Source: Brevibacterium sp.
GTDB lineage: Bacteria > Actinomycetota > Actinomycetes > Actinomycetales > Brevibacteriaceae
Length of the DNA: 62,925 bases
NCBI GenBank assembly: GCA_030457025.1
Contig: JAKDSA010000011.1
Location: 1-62,925, forward strand
Direction of reading: 5' to 3'
The position numbers and the translations under genes were made by a program. Below are positions 17,297-25,873 of the stretch, one piece after another (position 1 is the first letter of the stretch; each line of letters opens with the position of its first letter). Under the pieces are notes generated by a model. It saw only the letters and a program-made list of their open reading frames with translations. It was not told the origin of the DNA and did no database searches.

Positions 17297-18162
17297 GCGT
17301 CTCACTTCCTCGGCGCATCGATTTCACCGTCGACGGCCACCGGACGGCGGCGTGGCTGCACTCGTCCGGCTCGACCTCCCGTCCAGTGCTCATGGTCCAC
17401 GGCTTCCGCGGCGACCACCACGGAATGGACCTCATCGCAGGAGCAGTTCGCGGCCGCGATGTCATTGTCGGTGATCTGCCCGGATTCGGTCTCAGCCCCC
17501 CGCTGCCGGCAGGTCTGAGTCTCGACGGCTACTGCGATCATCTTGCTGGTCTCGTCGCAGAGGTGACCTCGCGTTGGCAGACGGCGCCGATCGTCCTCGG
17601 ACATTCGTTCGGATCGATTCTGGTCGCGCATATGGCTGCCCGCCGGCCGGACACCGCTGGTGAGCTCATCCTCATCAACCCGATCACCTCACCGGCGCTC
17701 GAGGGCTCCGCGAGGCTCCTCACTGCGCTCACTCGCCTCTACTACGGACTCGGCGCGCGGCTGCCGGAGCCGATCGGACATCAGCTTCTGGCCAATCCTG
17801 TGATCGTGCGACTGATGAGTGAGGTCATGGCCACGAGCAGAGATCGCGGGCTGCGCCGCTATATCCATGATCAGCATGCCCGGTACTTCTCCACCTTCAG
17901 CGATCGGACCTCTTTGGCAGCGGCCTTCGACGTCTCGGTCGCCCACACCGTCACCGAGGTGGCCGGGCAACTGACCATGCCGACGCTCGTCATCGCCGGA
18001 GACAAGGACGCCATCGCCCCGATCGCCGCGACGCGGAAGTTCGTCTCGGGGCTGAGCGATGCACGGTTCGTCGAACTGTCCGGGGTGGGGCACCTGATCC
18101 ACTATGAGCGTCCTGGCGAAGCCGCCTCGGCGATCATGGAATTCTGCGATGGCAGGGGCTGA
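17293..18162 (+). CDS. Alpha/beta hydrolase
   Basis: This 289-residue protein has the alpha/beta hydrolase fold. It shows VHGFRGDHHG with an oxyanion-region glycine, the nucleophile elbow GHSFGS (S105), an acid in VIAGDKDAIAP and a histidine in GVGHLIHYE. The start is GTG, overlapping the Usp stop. The substrate is not predictable. The link to a stress protein suggests a housekeeping esterase or lipase-like role. Confidence 0.85.
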   Translation: MSVSLPRRIDFTVDGHRTAAWLHSSGSTSRPVLMVHGFRGDHHGMDLIAGAVRGRDVIVGDLPGFGLSPPLPAGLSLDGYCDHLAGLVAEVTSRWQTAPIVLGHSFGSILVAHMAARRPDTAGELILINPITSPALEGSARLLTALTRLYYGLGARLPEPIGHQLLANPVIVRLMSEVMATSRDRGLRRYIHDQHARYFSTFSDRTSLAAAFDVSVAHTVTEVAGQLTMPTLVIAGDKDAIAPIAATRKFVSGLSDARFVELSGVGHLIHYERPGEAASAIMEFCDGRG

Positions 18163-18214
18163 CTTTCCCGACGCGGGGACCCTCGCGGGCAGGTGACGGC
18201 GACGACAAGCGAAA

Positions 18215-18258
18215 ACGGCAGAGGGCCGATGCGAATCAACGCATCGGCCCTCTGCCGT
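18215..18258. terminator. Bidirectional hairpin terminator
   Basis: Perfect 18-base arms, ACGGCAGAGGGCCGATGC at 18215-18232 and its complement at 18241-18258, enclose an 8-base loop. A short A-run lies on the left side, which reads as T on the minus strand. It separates the hydrolase gene from the convergent small membrane protein gene. Confidence 0.88.
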
Positions 18259-18289
18259 GAGAATCTCAGACCTCGGGGGCAACCGACCC

Positions 18290-18517
18290 TCAGGGGCGGT
18301 CGACGATCCAGTGGTAGACCATGGGGATGAGGAACGCGAGGCAGGAGGCGAGAAGGCCAGCCCAGAAGAGCCAGAACTCGGTACCCGCGGCACCGTAGAA
18401 TCCGGCACCGAAGAGGTAGAGACCGAACACGAAGAGGGCAAACGAGACGATGAAGACGATGACGTCAGCGAACGATGCTGAGTTACGAGTTCTCTTCGTG
18501 GTGGCGATGTTGGACAT
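18290..18517 (-). CDS. Small two-helix membrane protein
   Basis: This 75-residue protein has a short charged N-terminus (MSNIATTKRTRN) and two membrane helices, about residues 18-42 and 48-70. An AGGAG sequence lies just upstream. It resembles small uncharacterised actinobacterial membrane proteins. It is in tandem with a holin-like gene on the same strand, 109 bases apart. Confidence 0.7.
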   Translation of the reverse strand: MSNIATTKRTRNSASFADVIVFIVSFALFVFGLYLFGAGFYGAAGTEFWLFWAGLLASCLAFLIPMVYHWIVDRP

Positions 18518-18626
18518 GTTCTCCTCCGACGGTCATTGGGGTGCAGACTGACACACTGCCAGTAAGTCTACACGCAGTAGAGAAGATTCCAGGTCCGAGG
18601 ACTGCCCGAGTTGCGGCGGGAATCGA

Positions 18627-19040
18627 TCAATCGCGTGCGGAACTCTTCTCCGGCACCAGCCAGCCCAGAAGCGCAGACACGATGGACACGATGATGGCGG
18701 CGAAGATGGCTGAGAAGAAGAAGGTGTCGATGGTGAACTCGAATGGGGTGAAGCCGGAGAGCCAGCTGGTCAGAGCCAGCATGATCGCATTGATGACGAT
18801 CGAGAACAGCCCCAGTGTCAGGCACGTGATCGGGGCGGAGACGAAGCTGAGGATCGGTTTGATGAACGCGTTCGCCAGTCCGAAGATCAGCCCGATCACA
18901 AGGTAGGAGATGATCGTGGCAGGGATCGCTCCGGTCTGCTCTTCGACAACGCTGTTTCCTGCGATGGCCACGCCGGGCAGTACCCAAGCCGCAACCCAGA
19001 TCGCACATGCGTTGACGACTACTCGAGAGAGGAAGTTCAT
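18627..19040 (-). CDS. Phage-holin superfamily IV-like four-helix membrane protein
   Basis: This 137-residue protein has four hydrophobic helices in the pattern of the widespread PF04020 family. Landmarks are NxxVKPIL-like NAFIKPILSF, PITCLTLGLFSIVINA and a terminal helix ending GWLVPEKSS. Despite the family name, it is a common chromosomal protein and no phage genes are nearby. I chose the ATG at 19040 because the helix pattern begins there. The longer frame adds 49 unlikely residues. Confidence 0.8.
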   Translation of the reverse strand: MNFLSRVVVNACAIWVAAWVLPGVAIAGNSVVEEQTGAIPATIISYLVIGLIFGLANAFIKPILSFVSAPITCLTLGLFSIVINAIMLALTSWLSGFTPFEFTIDTFFFSAIFAAIIVSIVSALLGWLVPEKSSARD

Positions 19041-19344
19041 ATACACATCTTCCCATTCCCGTCTGCATTCTTTCTGAGTCGCGGATGGGAATGAGGTCCG
19101 TACAAGCACCCCGATTCCCTGGCCTTCGCAGCCACCACGGCCGAACGTGAACGAGCAATGGTGAGCAACCTCAAACGGCCACGTCACCGATCACCCTCGT
19201 ATGCGTGCTCCGATCCCGGTAGCCTGGAAGACGCGCCGAAGGGCGCCGACAGTGACAGCAGAGTGCATCTACCGAGTGATTCGATCCAGGTCACCACGGC
19301 GGCACAGATCCCCATCGACCTGATGGGGGAGAAACTGGATTGGT

Positions 19345-20607
19345 ATGCCCAGCAACGAAACTCGCACCCGTCCCGACGAGATCGCAGCACCGAAGCTGCT
19401 CAACGTCGTGGGCCGCAGCTACTTCCCGATCGCCTTCGTGGCCCGCCTGCCCTACGCCATGGTGGTCATCGGTGTCCTCACCCTCGTCGTCGCCGGCCGA
19501 GACTCGCTGAGCCTCGGTGGAGTCAACTCGGCCATGGTGGGCCTGGGAACGGCGATCTTCGGCTCCTTCATCGGCGCCGCCGCCGACCGCTGGGGCCAAC
19601 GGCTCGTACTGCTGACCATCGGCCTGCTCAACAGCATCGCCCTGATCTTCATGGCCTGGGTCGTCTTCAGCCCCTTGCCTGATTCCGTGGTCCTCATCGG
19701 CGCTTTCGCCATCGGTGCCACAGCCCCGCAGGTGGCCCCGATGTCACGCTCTCGCCTCGTCGAGATCATCATGTCCAGACTCGCCGGCCCCCGGCAGCAG
19801 AAGACCCTCAACGGCACCATGGCCTACGAGTCGGCCGCCGATGAGTTCGTGTTCGTCTTCGGCCCCTTCATCGTCGGCCTCCTCGCCACGACCCTCCACC
19901 CGGTCGCTCCGATCATCGGCGCTGTGATCATGACCCTGGTCTTCGTCTCCGCCTTCGCCCTCCACCCCAGTGGCCGGGCTCATGTCAGCACCTCGGCGCA
20001 GCCACGTGTCCAGGGCCCGGCCAAAGAGCTGTTCTCATTCGGGGTCTTCGTCGTCGTCCTCGGCGTCTTCGGCATCGGCCTCGTCTTCGGGTCGACGCTG
20101 ACGGCACTGACCTCACTGACGAATGATCTCGGTCGCCCCGAAGAAGCCGGTCTCATCTACGGCATCATGGGCATCGGCTCCGCGATCCTGGCCATCACCG
20201 TTGCCCTCTTCTCACCGCGCTATGCCCTGTGGGCTCGCTTGCTGTCCTTTGCCCCGCTGATGTTCATCGGAGCCGTGATCATGGCGTCCTCGGCCTCAAT
20301 GGTCACCGTGGTCATCGCACTTCTGCTGATGGGCTGCGCGGTCGGGCCGACCTTGGTGACTCTGTTCAGCCTCGCTGCCGAACGCAGTCCGCTGGGACGC
20401 TCGGCTACCGTAATGTCGATGGCCGGTTCCGCGATCATCGTCGGCCAGTCCGTGGCCTCGGCGGTCAACGGAATCCTCGCCGAGGAGGTCGGGACCGCGG
20501 CGGCAATGGCTGTCCCGATGGCGGCTTCGGCGACCGTCCTCCTCGCCGGCCTGCTCAACCTCCTCGTCGGAAAACGTGGGCGAAAAAGAGACCTGGTTCA
20601 CTCGTAG
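19345..20607 (+). CDS. MFS transporter
   Basis: This 420-residue protein has about twelve membrane helices and the loop motif GAAADRWGQR between helices 2 and 3. A DEFVFVFGPFIVG segment lies in helix 5. Substrate is unknown. The family resembles actinobacterial multidrug or arabinose-efflux-like carriers. A 19-bp palindrome lies ten bases past the stop, before the peptide transporter gene. The preceding 300 bases (19041-19344) show no gene. Confidence 0.82.
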   Translation: MPSNETRTRPDEIAAPKLLNVVGRSYFPIAFVARLPYAMVVIGVLTLVVAGRDSLSLGGVNSAMVGLGTAIFGSFIGAAADRWGQRLVLLTIGLLNSIALIFMAWVVFSPLPDSVVLIGAFAIGATAPQVAPMSRSRLVEIIMSRLAGPRQQKTLNGTMAYESAADEFVFVFGPFIVGLLATTLHPVAPIIGAVIMTLVFVSAFALHPSGRAHVSTSAQPRVQGPAKELFSFGVFVVVLGVFGIGLVFGSTLTALTSLTNDLGRPEEAGLIYGIMGIGSAILAITVALFSPRYALWARLLSFAPLMFIGAVIMASSASMVTVVIALLLMGCAVGPTLVTLFSLAAERSPLGRSATVMSMAGSAIIVGQSVASAVNGILAEEVGTAAAMAVPMAASATVLLAGLLNLLVGKRGRKRDLVHS

Positions 20608-20617
20608 TTTCCGTTTG

Positions 20618-20636
20618 TTGGGACGCCGCGTCCCAA
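20618..20636. promoter_or_regulatory. 19-bp perfect palindrome between two transporter genes
   Basis: The sequence TTGGGACGC-C-GCGTCCCAA has 9-base arms around one central base. With no loop and no T-run it is unlikely to be a terminator. Its place 107 bases upstream of the peptide transporter start fits an operator. Confidence 0.5.
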
Positions 20637-20742
20637 GAGTGAGATCGTGTGACCTGAACAATATCGGAGAGTAGCATTGCCGCTTGTTCACAGGGAACGG
20701 CGCACCACAGTGCGCGTTTCTCGTCACAACGGAAAGCACGAT

Positions 20743-22212
20743 ATGTCAACTAGCACCTCATCGACCGAGGCCGCGCGGAACGACACCCGATTCTTCGGGC
20801 ACCCACTTCCGCTCATGCAGCTCTTCAGCCTCGAACTGTGGGAGCGGTTCTCCTACTACGGCATGAACGGCATCCTCGCCATCTACCTGTACTTCCAGGT
20901 CAGCGAGGGCGGCCTGGGTATGCCTCAGCCGACAGCCATCGGAATCGTCGGCGCCTATGGCGGCGCCGTCTTCCTGGCCACGATCCTCGGTGCCTGGGTC
21001 GCGGACAGGATCCTGGGCGCAGAGAGGATCCTGTTCTACTCGGCCATCATCATCATGGTCGGCCACATCTGCCTCGCGCTCATCCCCGGTTTCGGCGGGG
21101 TCGCGGCCGGCCTCATCCTCGTTGCGCTCGGATCCGGTGGCCTCAAAGCCAATGCATCTGCTCTCGTCGGTGAGCTCTACTCGGAGAAGGATCCCCGCCG
21201 GGATGCCGGGTTCACGCTCTTCTACATGGGTGTCAACATCGGCGCCCTCCTCGGACCTCTCATCACCGGCCTCCTGCAGAAGGAGATCGGCTTCCACTTC
21301 GGCTTCGGCGCTGCCGCCGTCGGCATGGCCCTGGGCCTGATCATCTATGCCACCGGCCGCAAGAACCTGCCGGACGAATCCCGGGGTGCGGTCAATCCGC
21401 TGTCAGCCTCGAAGCTCTACCTCTTCCTGCTGGCGATCGTCGTGACGGTCGTGCTCATCGTCGTACTGTGGATGACGCACATCGTCAATCCGGAGAATGT
21501 GGACTGGTGGATAGCAGGGATCTCGGCCGGTGCCGCAGCATGCTACTTCATCATCATGGCCACGAGCCCACAGACGGACTCGGATGAACGCTCTCGCGTG
21601 CTCGCGTTCATTCCCTTCTTCGTCACCTGTGTGATCTTCTGGTCGCTGTACCAGCAGATCTTCGGGACGCTCACCGCGTACTCGGACACACAGATGAATC
21701 GCATGATCTTCGGGTGGCAGATGCCGATCAACTGGCTCCAGCTCATCCCACCGATCTTCGTCATCGCCTTCGCCCCGGTCTTCTCGGCGATATGGTTCAA
21801 GCTGGGCACTCGTCAGATCTCGACTCCGGTCAAAGCGGGACTCTCGCTCATCCTCATCGGCATCGCCTTCCTGCTTTTCCTCCCGTATGCGAATGCCGGC
21901 GCACATGAGACGCCGCTGCTGTGGGTGGCGTTCATCCTGCTCCTGTTCGTCTTCGCCGAGCTGCTCATCTCACCGATTGGGCTGTCCTTCTCCTCGAAGG
22001 TCGCACCGAAGGTGTTCCAATCGCAGATGATCGCCGTGTTCTTCCTGTCCTCCGGGGTGGGAACGGCACTGTCGGGTGTGTTGGGCGGGTACTACTCCGC
22101 CGATAATCAGACGCCGTATTGGACATCGATCGGAGCGGCCTCGATCGTTCTCGGCCTGTTGGCTCTGACGCTGACCAAGCCGATGCTCAAGGCGCTGCGC
22201 GGAATCCGCTGA
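20743..22212 (+). CDS. POT-family proton-dependent oligopeptide transporter
   Basis: This 489-residue protein belongs to the PTR2/POT family, which imports di- and tripeptides with protons. The helix 1 signature is LELWERFSYYGM (E-x-x-E-R-F-x-Y-Y form). The helix 4-5 region has GGLKANASALVGELYSEKDPRRDAGF, matching the PTR2 signature. About fourteen helices are expected. The ATG at 20743 follows GGAAAG. The longer frame adds 22 unlikely residues. A palindromic site lies upstream. Confidence 0.92.
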   Translation: MSTSTSSTEAARNDTRFFGHPLPLMQLFSLELWERFSYYGMNGILAIYLYFQVSEGGLGMPQPTAIGIVGAYGGAVFLATILGAWVADRILGAERILFYSAIIIMVGHICLALIPGFGGVAAGLILVALGSGGLKANASALVGELYSEKDPRRDAGFTLFYMGVNIGALLGPLITGLLQKEIGFHFGFGAAAVGMALGLIIYATGRKNLPDESRGAVNPLSASKLYLFLLAIVVTVVLIVVLWMTHIVNPENVDWWIAGISAGAAACYFIIMATSPQTDSDERSRVLAFIPFFVTCVIFWSLYQQIFGTLTAYSDTQMNRMIFGWQMPINWLQLIPPIFVIAFAPVFSAIWFKLGTRQISTPVKAGLSLILIGIAFLLFLPYANAGAHETPLLWVAFILLLFVFAELLISPIGLSFSSKVAPKVFQSQMIAVFFLSSGVGTALSGVLGGYYSADNQTPYWTSIGAASIVLGLLALTLTKPMLKALRGIR

Positions 22213-22250
22213 CGCTTCGACAGCTGCGTCGCGACCTCGACGTCGCTGAT

Positions 22251-22286
22251 AACGCCCTCGCCCCACGCACTGCGGGCGAGGGCGTT
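22251..22286. terminator. Bidirectional hairpin terminator
   Basis: Thirteen-base perfect arms AACGCCCTCGCCC (22251-22263) and GGGCGAGGGCGTT (22274-22286) lie between the convergent POT and CPBP genes. Confidence 0.85.
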
Positions 22287-22308
22287 TCGTCATTGCACGC
22301 GCAGGCGT

Positions 22309-23166
22309 TCACACCCCGATGAATATGGGCAGAGCCTCGGGGTGGTGGGCGGAGACGATCGTGAGGAAGACGAGCGCATCGAAGAGCAGATGGACGGTCA
22401 CCGTATAGGGAAGCGATTTCGTCCGGGTGAAGATGAACGCCTGCACCAGCGCGAACGGAATCGTCAGCACCGGCCCGATCGACCGATAGCCCAACTCCCA
22501 GAGGAAGGAGACGAAGATGACGGTGGTGAACACGTTCGCGGTCCAGAACGCGAAGTGCTTGCGCAGCAGAGCGAAGACCGTGCAGATGAAGAACAACTCA
22601 TCCCAGATGCCGACAGCGTTGACGCCGAAGAACAGGCGCACGATCTCATCCCACTCAGTCACCGGCGGCCAGTTGAGATAGACCCCGGTGCGCATGAAGT
22701 ACTGGGGGAGGATCAGCCAGGCGACGACGATGACGAACAGCAGCCACGCCCACTCCACACGCGACCACTTCTGTCCCCGACGCAGCGGGAACACGATGGT
22801 CCGGTCCTTGAACCCATAGCGAGTGATCAGCCAGGGACCGATCACCACGGCAGACAGCACGACCCCCATCCGGGCGATGTTGGTCCACGAGATATCGGCT
22901 GCCACCGAGATCGAGGAGATCAGCGCGAGAGAGCCGGCGATGACACTGAGATCGCGTGCGAAATTGCGGTCGGCGATCCATGCGACGATGAGGGAGGACA
23001 CCATCGGGACATAGCCGACGGCTCTCAGTTCGGGAAACGAGGTGCCGAGCCCGAACAGGACGAAGGCGGACAGCGCCAAGAGCACTGCGGCCAGCCCTGG
23101 CCAGGAGACGAGCTCGAATCGTCGGGTATCGGATTCGAATCGAGTTGGTGTGTCCACGATTGACAC
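22309..23166 (-). CDS. CPBP-type intramembrane protease-like protein
   Basis: This 285-residue protein has about eight membrane helices. The C-terminal half has the CPBP/ABI arrangement: WDELFFICTVFALLRK in place of the E-E-x-x-x-R motif, then FVSFLWELGYR, and finally VHLLFDAL in place of the second histidine motif. The first glutamate is replaced by aspartate. Proteolysis is therefore plausible but not certain. Family members process or protect against peptides or anchor proteins. It is monocistronic and divergent from moeA. Confidence 0.65.
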   Translation of the reverse strand: MSIVDTPTRFESDTRRFELVSWPGLAAVLLALSAFVLFGLGTSFPELRAVGYVPMVSSLIVAWIADRNFARDLSVIAGSLALISSISVAADISWTNIARMGVVLSAVVIGPWLITRYGFKDRTIVFPLRRGQKWSRVEWAWLLFVIVVAWLILPQYFMRTGVYLNWPPVTEWDEIVRLFFGVNAVGIWDELFFICTVFALLRKHFAFWTANVFTTVIFVSFLWELGYRSIGPVLTIPFALVQAFIFTRTKSLPYTVTVHLLFDALVFLTIVSAHHPEALPIFIGV

Positions 23167-23244
23167 TCTAAATCACCACGGTCCGAACACGAATGCCCCG
23201 AGCGGCAACTCCTCGTAGGATCTGAAGTAGGCGAAAGGACACCT

Positions 23245-24426
23245 GTGGACCCCGAGGACTACTGCGAACTCATCATCTCAGCAGCTCTGAGTCGGACTGT
23301 GGAGACGATTCCCACAGTCTCGGCGATCGGCAGAATCGCGTCGAACGATGTGATCGCCGGGGTCCCCATCCCGGCGTTCGTCACCTCGGCGATGGACGGT
23401 TTCGCACTTGATGAGATGGCACTGCGCAGAGCCCGGGCCGGCGCCGAGGTGGCCATGAGCGGTGATGTCCCCGCCGGTGCCTTGCCAGTGGAGATCACAC
23501 CGGGCACCGCCGTACGGGTGATGACCGGAGCGCAGGTGCCCACCACCGCGGAGGTGGTCGTTCCCGTCGAGTTCACCGATGCCGGTCGCACGGGGCCGGC
23601 TCCGGAACGCATCCGTGTCTCCTCGCTGCCCGACGGGCTCCGAGCAGGCTGGAACATCAGGTCGGTGGGGGAGGACACCCTGATCGGAGACACAGTCATG
23701 CGTGCCGGCGAGACGATCAGCGCCGCCGGTGTCGGCACACTGGCCATGATGGGCCACGAGACGATCAGCGTCCAACGACCTCTGCGCATCGGACTCATCG
23801 TCACCGGGGACGAGCTGCGCGCCGACCTCGCCGATTCGGGGCAGCCCTTCATCCACAACTCGAATCTGCCCATGCTCAGTTCAGCGGTCACCAAGGTCGG
23901 AGCCAGCCCCGTCGAACGCAGCTGCGGGGACGATCCGGCAGCTTTCCGCCGGATCCTCGACGAGCTCGCAGACTCCGTCGACCTGATCATCACCACCGGC
24001 GGCATCAGCGCCGGCGCGTTCGAAGTCGTCAGACAGGCGCTCGGCGGTGATCACTCGACGTTCCTGCGCCTCGCCCTGCGCCCCGGTGGACCGCAGGGAT
24101 ACGGCCGCTGCGCAGATACCCCTCTCCTGCATTTCCCGGGCACTCCGACCGGGGCCTTCCTGTCCTTCCACCTCTTCGCACGCTCCCTCATCGACGCACG
24201 CGCCCTCGGATCACGGTGGAAGAAAGCCGTGTACGCGGGGCCGGAGATCATCGGCCACACAAAGGCCGTCAGCCTGGCACCGGGCCGGTTCAACCCAGCT
24301 GGAGACGTCGAGCCCACGGACCGCTCACGACTGCGAGACTTCGCCGACGCCGATGTGATCATCCGCGTGCCTCGAGCACCCGGAACCATGAGGACAGGCG
24401 ACATCATCGCCGTCCTCGACTGCTGA
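23245..24426 (+). CDS. moeA: Molybdopterin molybdotransferase MoeA (copy 1)
   Basis: This 393-residue protein catalyses molybdate insertion into adenylylated molybdopterin. It shows FVTSAMDGFAL (normally S-x-M-D-G-[FY]-A), IMTGA-like VRVMTGAQVP, IVTGDEL, TTGGISAGAFEVV and FPGTPTGAFLSF (normally L-P-G-N-P). The N-terminal domain and the last motif diverge from the second copy. The start is GTG after AAAGGA. It begins the molybdenum-cofactor island, 48 bases before moeB. Confidence 0.88.
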   Translation: MDPEDYCELIISAALSRTVETIPTVSAIGRIASNDVIAGVPIPAFVTSAMDGFALDEMALRRARAGAEVAMSGDVPAGALPVEITPGTAVRVMTGAQVPTTAEVVVPVEFTDAGRTGPAPERIRVSSLPDGLRAGWNIRSVGEDTLIGDTVMRAGETISAAGVGTLAMMGHETISVQRPLRIGLIVTGDELRADLADSGQPFIHNSNLPMLSSAVTKVGASPVERSCGDDPAAFRRILDELADSVDLIITTGGISAGAFEVVRQALGGDHSTFLRLALRPGGPQGYGRCADTPLLHFPGTPTGAFLSFHLFARSLIDARALGSRWKKAVYAGPEIIGHTKAVSLAPGRFNPAGDVEPTDRSRLRDFADADVIIRVPRAPGTMRTGDIIAVLDC

Positions 24427-24473
24427 TGCCAACCAGAGGTTCTCAACCACTGTTGCCGACTAGACTGGGACAT

Positions 24474-25568
24474 ATGTCAGGAAATGCTCTCGACCCTGCG
24501 GAGACTGCACGCTATGCACGACAGATCCGCCTCACCGGTTTCGGCCCCCAGGCCCAATCCGCGCTTCTCGGGTCCCATGTGATCGTCATCGGAGCCGGTG
24601 GGCTCGGGGCACCAGTCCTGACCTATCTGGCAGCCGCCGGGCTCGGACGCATCAGCATCGTCGACCCCGACACAGTGGAACTGAGCAACCTGCATCGCCA
24701 ATTCATCCACTCCGAAGCACGCGTGGGCCACCGGAAGGTCGACTCCGCGAAGGAGCGGATGAGTGAGCTGAACTCCAGCCTCGACATCATCACCCATCCG
24801 GTCCTGCTGACCCCGGACAACGCACTCGAGCTCATCGGTCCAGCCGACATCGTCATCGACGGAAGCGACAACTTCGCGACCAGATACCTGGCCAACGACG
24901 CCTGCGAGATCCTCGAAAAGCCCCTCGTCTGGGGCACGATCCTCGGCTTCGACGGTCAGGTCGCCGTCTTCGACACCACGCAGGGGGTGACGCTGCGCGA
25001 CCTCTATCCGGTCGTCCCCGCACCCGGATCTGTCCCGGACTGCGCCACGGCCGGAGTCCTCGGCGCGCTGTGCGGAAGCATCGGCGCGGCCATGGCGATG
25101 GAGACGATCAAGGTCCTCACCGGCATCGGCACCCCGCTTTACAATTCGGTCGCGATCCACAGCAGCCTCGACACCAGCTGGGAGACGATCCCCGTGGGAC
25201 GGATACCGCAACGAGAGCCGATCGCGGACCTGGACCGCCACCTCGGCGACTATGGCGACGGGGTCGTCGATGAGTCTGCTGCGCAGACGGACCCCACACT
25301 GACGTGGGCAACCGTCGCACCAGGCACACGCCTTGTCGACATCAGGGAAATGGACGAAGTGGCGGGAGGAATGGTCCCGGGCGCCCACCATGTGCCCATG
25401 GACGAGCTCCTGGCCGATCCCGGGCGAATCGCCGACCATGATGCAGTGGCGCTCTACTGCCGATCGGGAATGCGCTCTGCTCGAGCCTGCGTGGCGCTGC
25501 GAGCGCAGGGAATCAAAGTCAGTTCCATCTCCGGTGGATACCTCGCATACCTGTCACAGCCGCACTGA
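24474..25568 (+). CDS. moeB: MoeB-type adenylyltransferase with C-terminal rhodanese domain
   Basis: This 364-residue protein adenylates the C-terminal glycine of MoaD (or ThiS). Residues 10-250 form the E1-like domain with the GAGGLGAPV nucleotide loop, SNLHRQF, DGSDNFATRY and VPDCATAGVLGALCG. Residues from about 270 to 364 form a rhodanese domain with the active cysteine in YCRSGMRS, as in MOCS3-type sulfur-carrier activators. The ATG at 24474 starts the domain and the longer upstream frame lacks family sequence. Its last codons lie inside an 18-bp tandem repeat that runs toward the convergent moaD gene. Confidence 0.9.
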   Translation: MSGNALDPAETARYARQIRLTGFGPQAQSALLGSHVIVIGAGGLGAPVLTYLAAAGLGRISIVDPDTVELSNLHRQFIHSEARVGHRKVDSAKERMSELNSSLDIITHPVLLTPDNALELIGPADIVIDGSDNFATRYLANDACEILEKPLVWGTILGFDGQVAVFDTTQGVTLRDLYPVVPAPGSVPDCATAGVLGALCGSIGAAMAMETIKVLTGIGTPLYNSVAIHSSLDTSWETIPVGRIPQREPIADLDRHLGDYGDGVVDESAAQTDPTLTWATVAPGTRLVDIREMDEVAGGMVPGAHHVPMDELLADPGRIADHDAVALYCRSGMRSARACVALRAQGIKVSSISGGYLAYLSQPH

Positions 25569-25628
25569 CAGCTCCAGCCGCACTGACAGCTCCAGCCGCA
25601 CTGACAGCTTCAGTTGCTCTGACAGCTT
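25557..25628. repeat. 18-bp tandem repeat, four units, at the moeB-moaD junction
   Basis: Units at 25557-25574 and 25575-25592 are identical. The one at 25593-25610 differs at one base, and the one at 25611-25628 differs at several more. The unit reads CAGCCGCACTGACAGCTC. The moeB stop TGA (25566-25568) is inside the first unit, so each extra unit would repeat the stop in the same frame. The array fills the gap to the 3' end of moaD, whose stop begins at the last base of unit 4. Confidence 0.85.
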
Positions 25629-25873
25629 CAGCCGCCTGCAAAGGGCGGGAGAACGTCGACGGTGTCGCCCTCGCTCAGGGCGGCGTGCCGTTCCGTGGTG
25701 GCGATCGCATTGACGAGGAAGCTCGAACGCGAGATCACCGTCCTCGCTTCGGGCCCGGCATCCTCGGTCAGCGTCGTGATCAGCCCGTCGATGGTGGTGG
25801 CAGCTGCGGTGCATTCCTTGGTGCCGAAGGCTTCCCGTGCTGCTGCGAAGAAGCGGACTCTGATCTGGGGCAC
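25628..25873 (-). CDS. moaD: MoaD molybdopterin-synthase small subunit
   Basis: This 81-residue ubiquitin-like sulfur carrier ends in PPFAGG, with the required C-terminal Gly-Gly that MoeB adenylates and that then carries the thiocarboxylate. The core VRFFAAAREAFG and the final VDVLPPFAGG match MoaD. The start is GTG at 25873, directly abutting the moaA stop, with GAGGATAA as its ribosome site. MoaA and MoaD are probably translated from one transcript. Confidence 0.92.
   Translation of the reverse strand: MPQIRVRFFAAAREAFGTKECTAAATTIDGLITTLTEDAGPEARTVISRSSFLVNAIATTERHAALSEGDTVDVLPPFAGG

Noticed and set aside
18627-19040. Holin-like gene as a sign of prophage.
   Set aside because: No other phage genes are nearby, and this four-helix family is common in actinobacterial chromosomes.
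25557-25628. Tandem 18-bp units considered as CRISPR.
   Set aside because: Units abut with no spacers, and the array lies partly within a coding gene.
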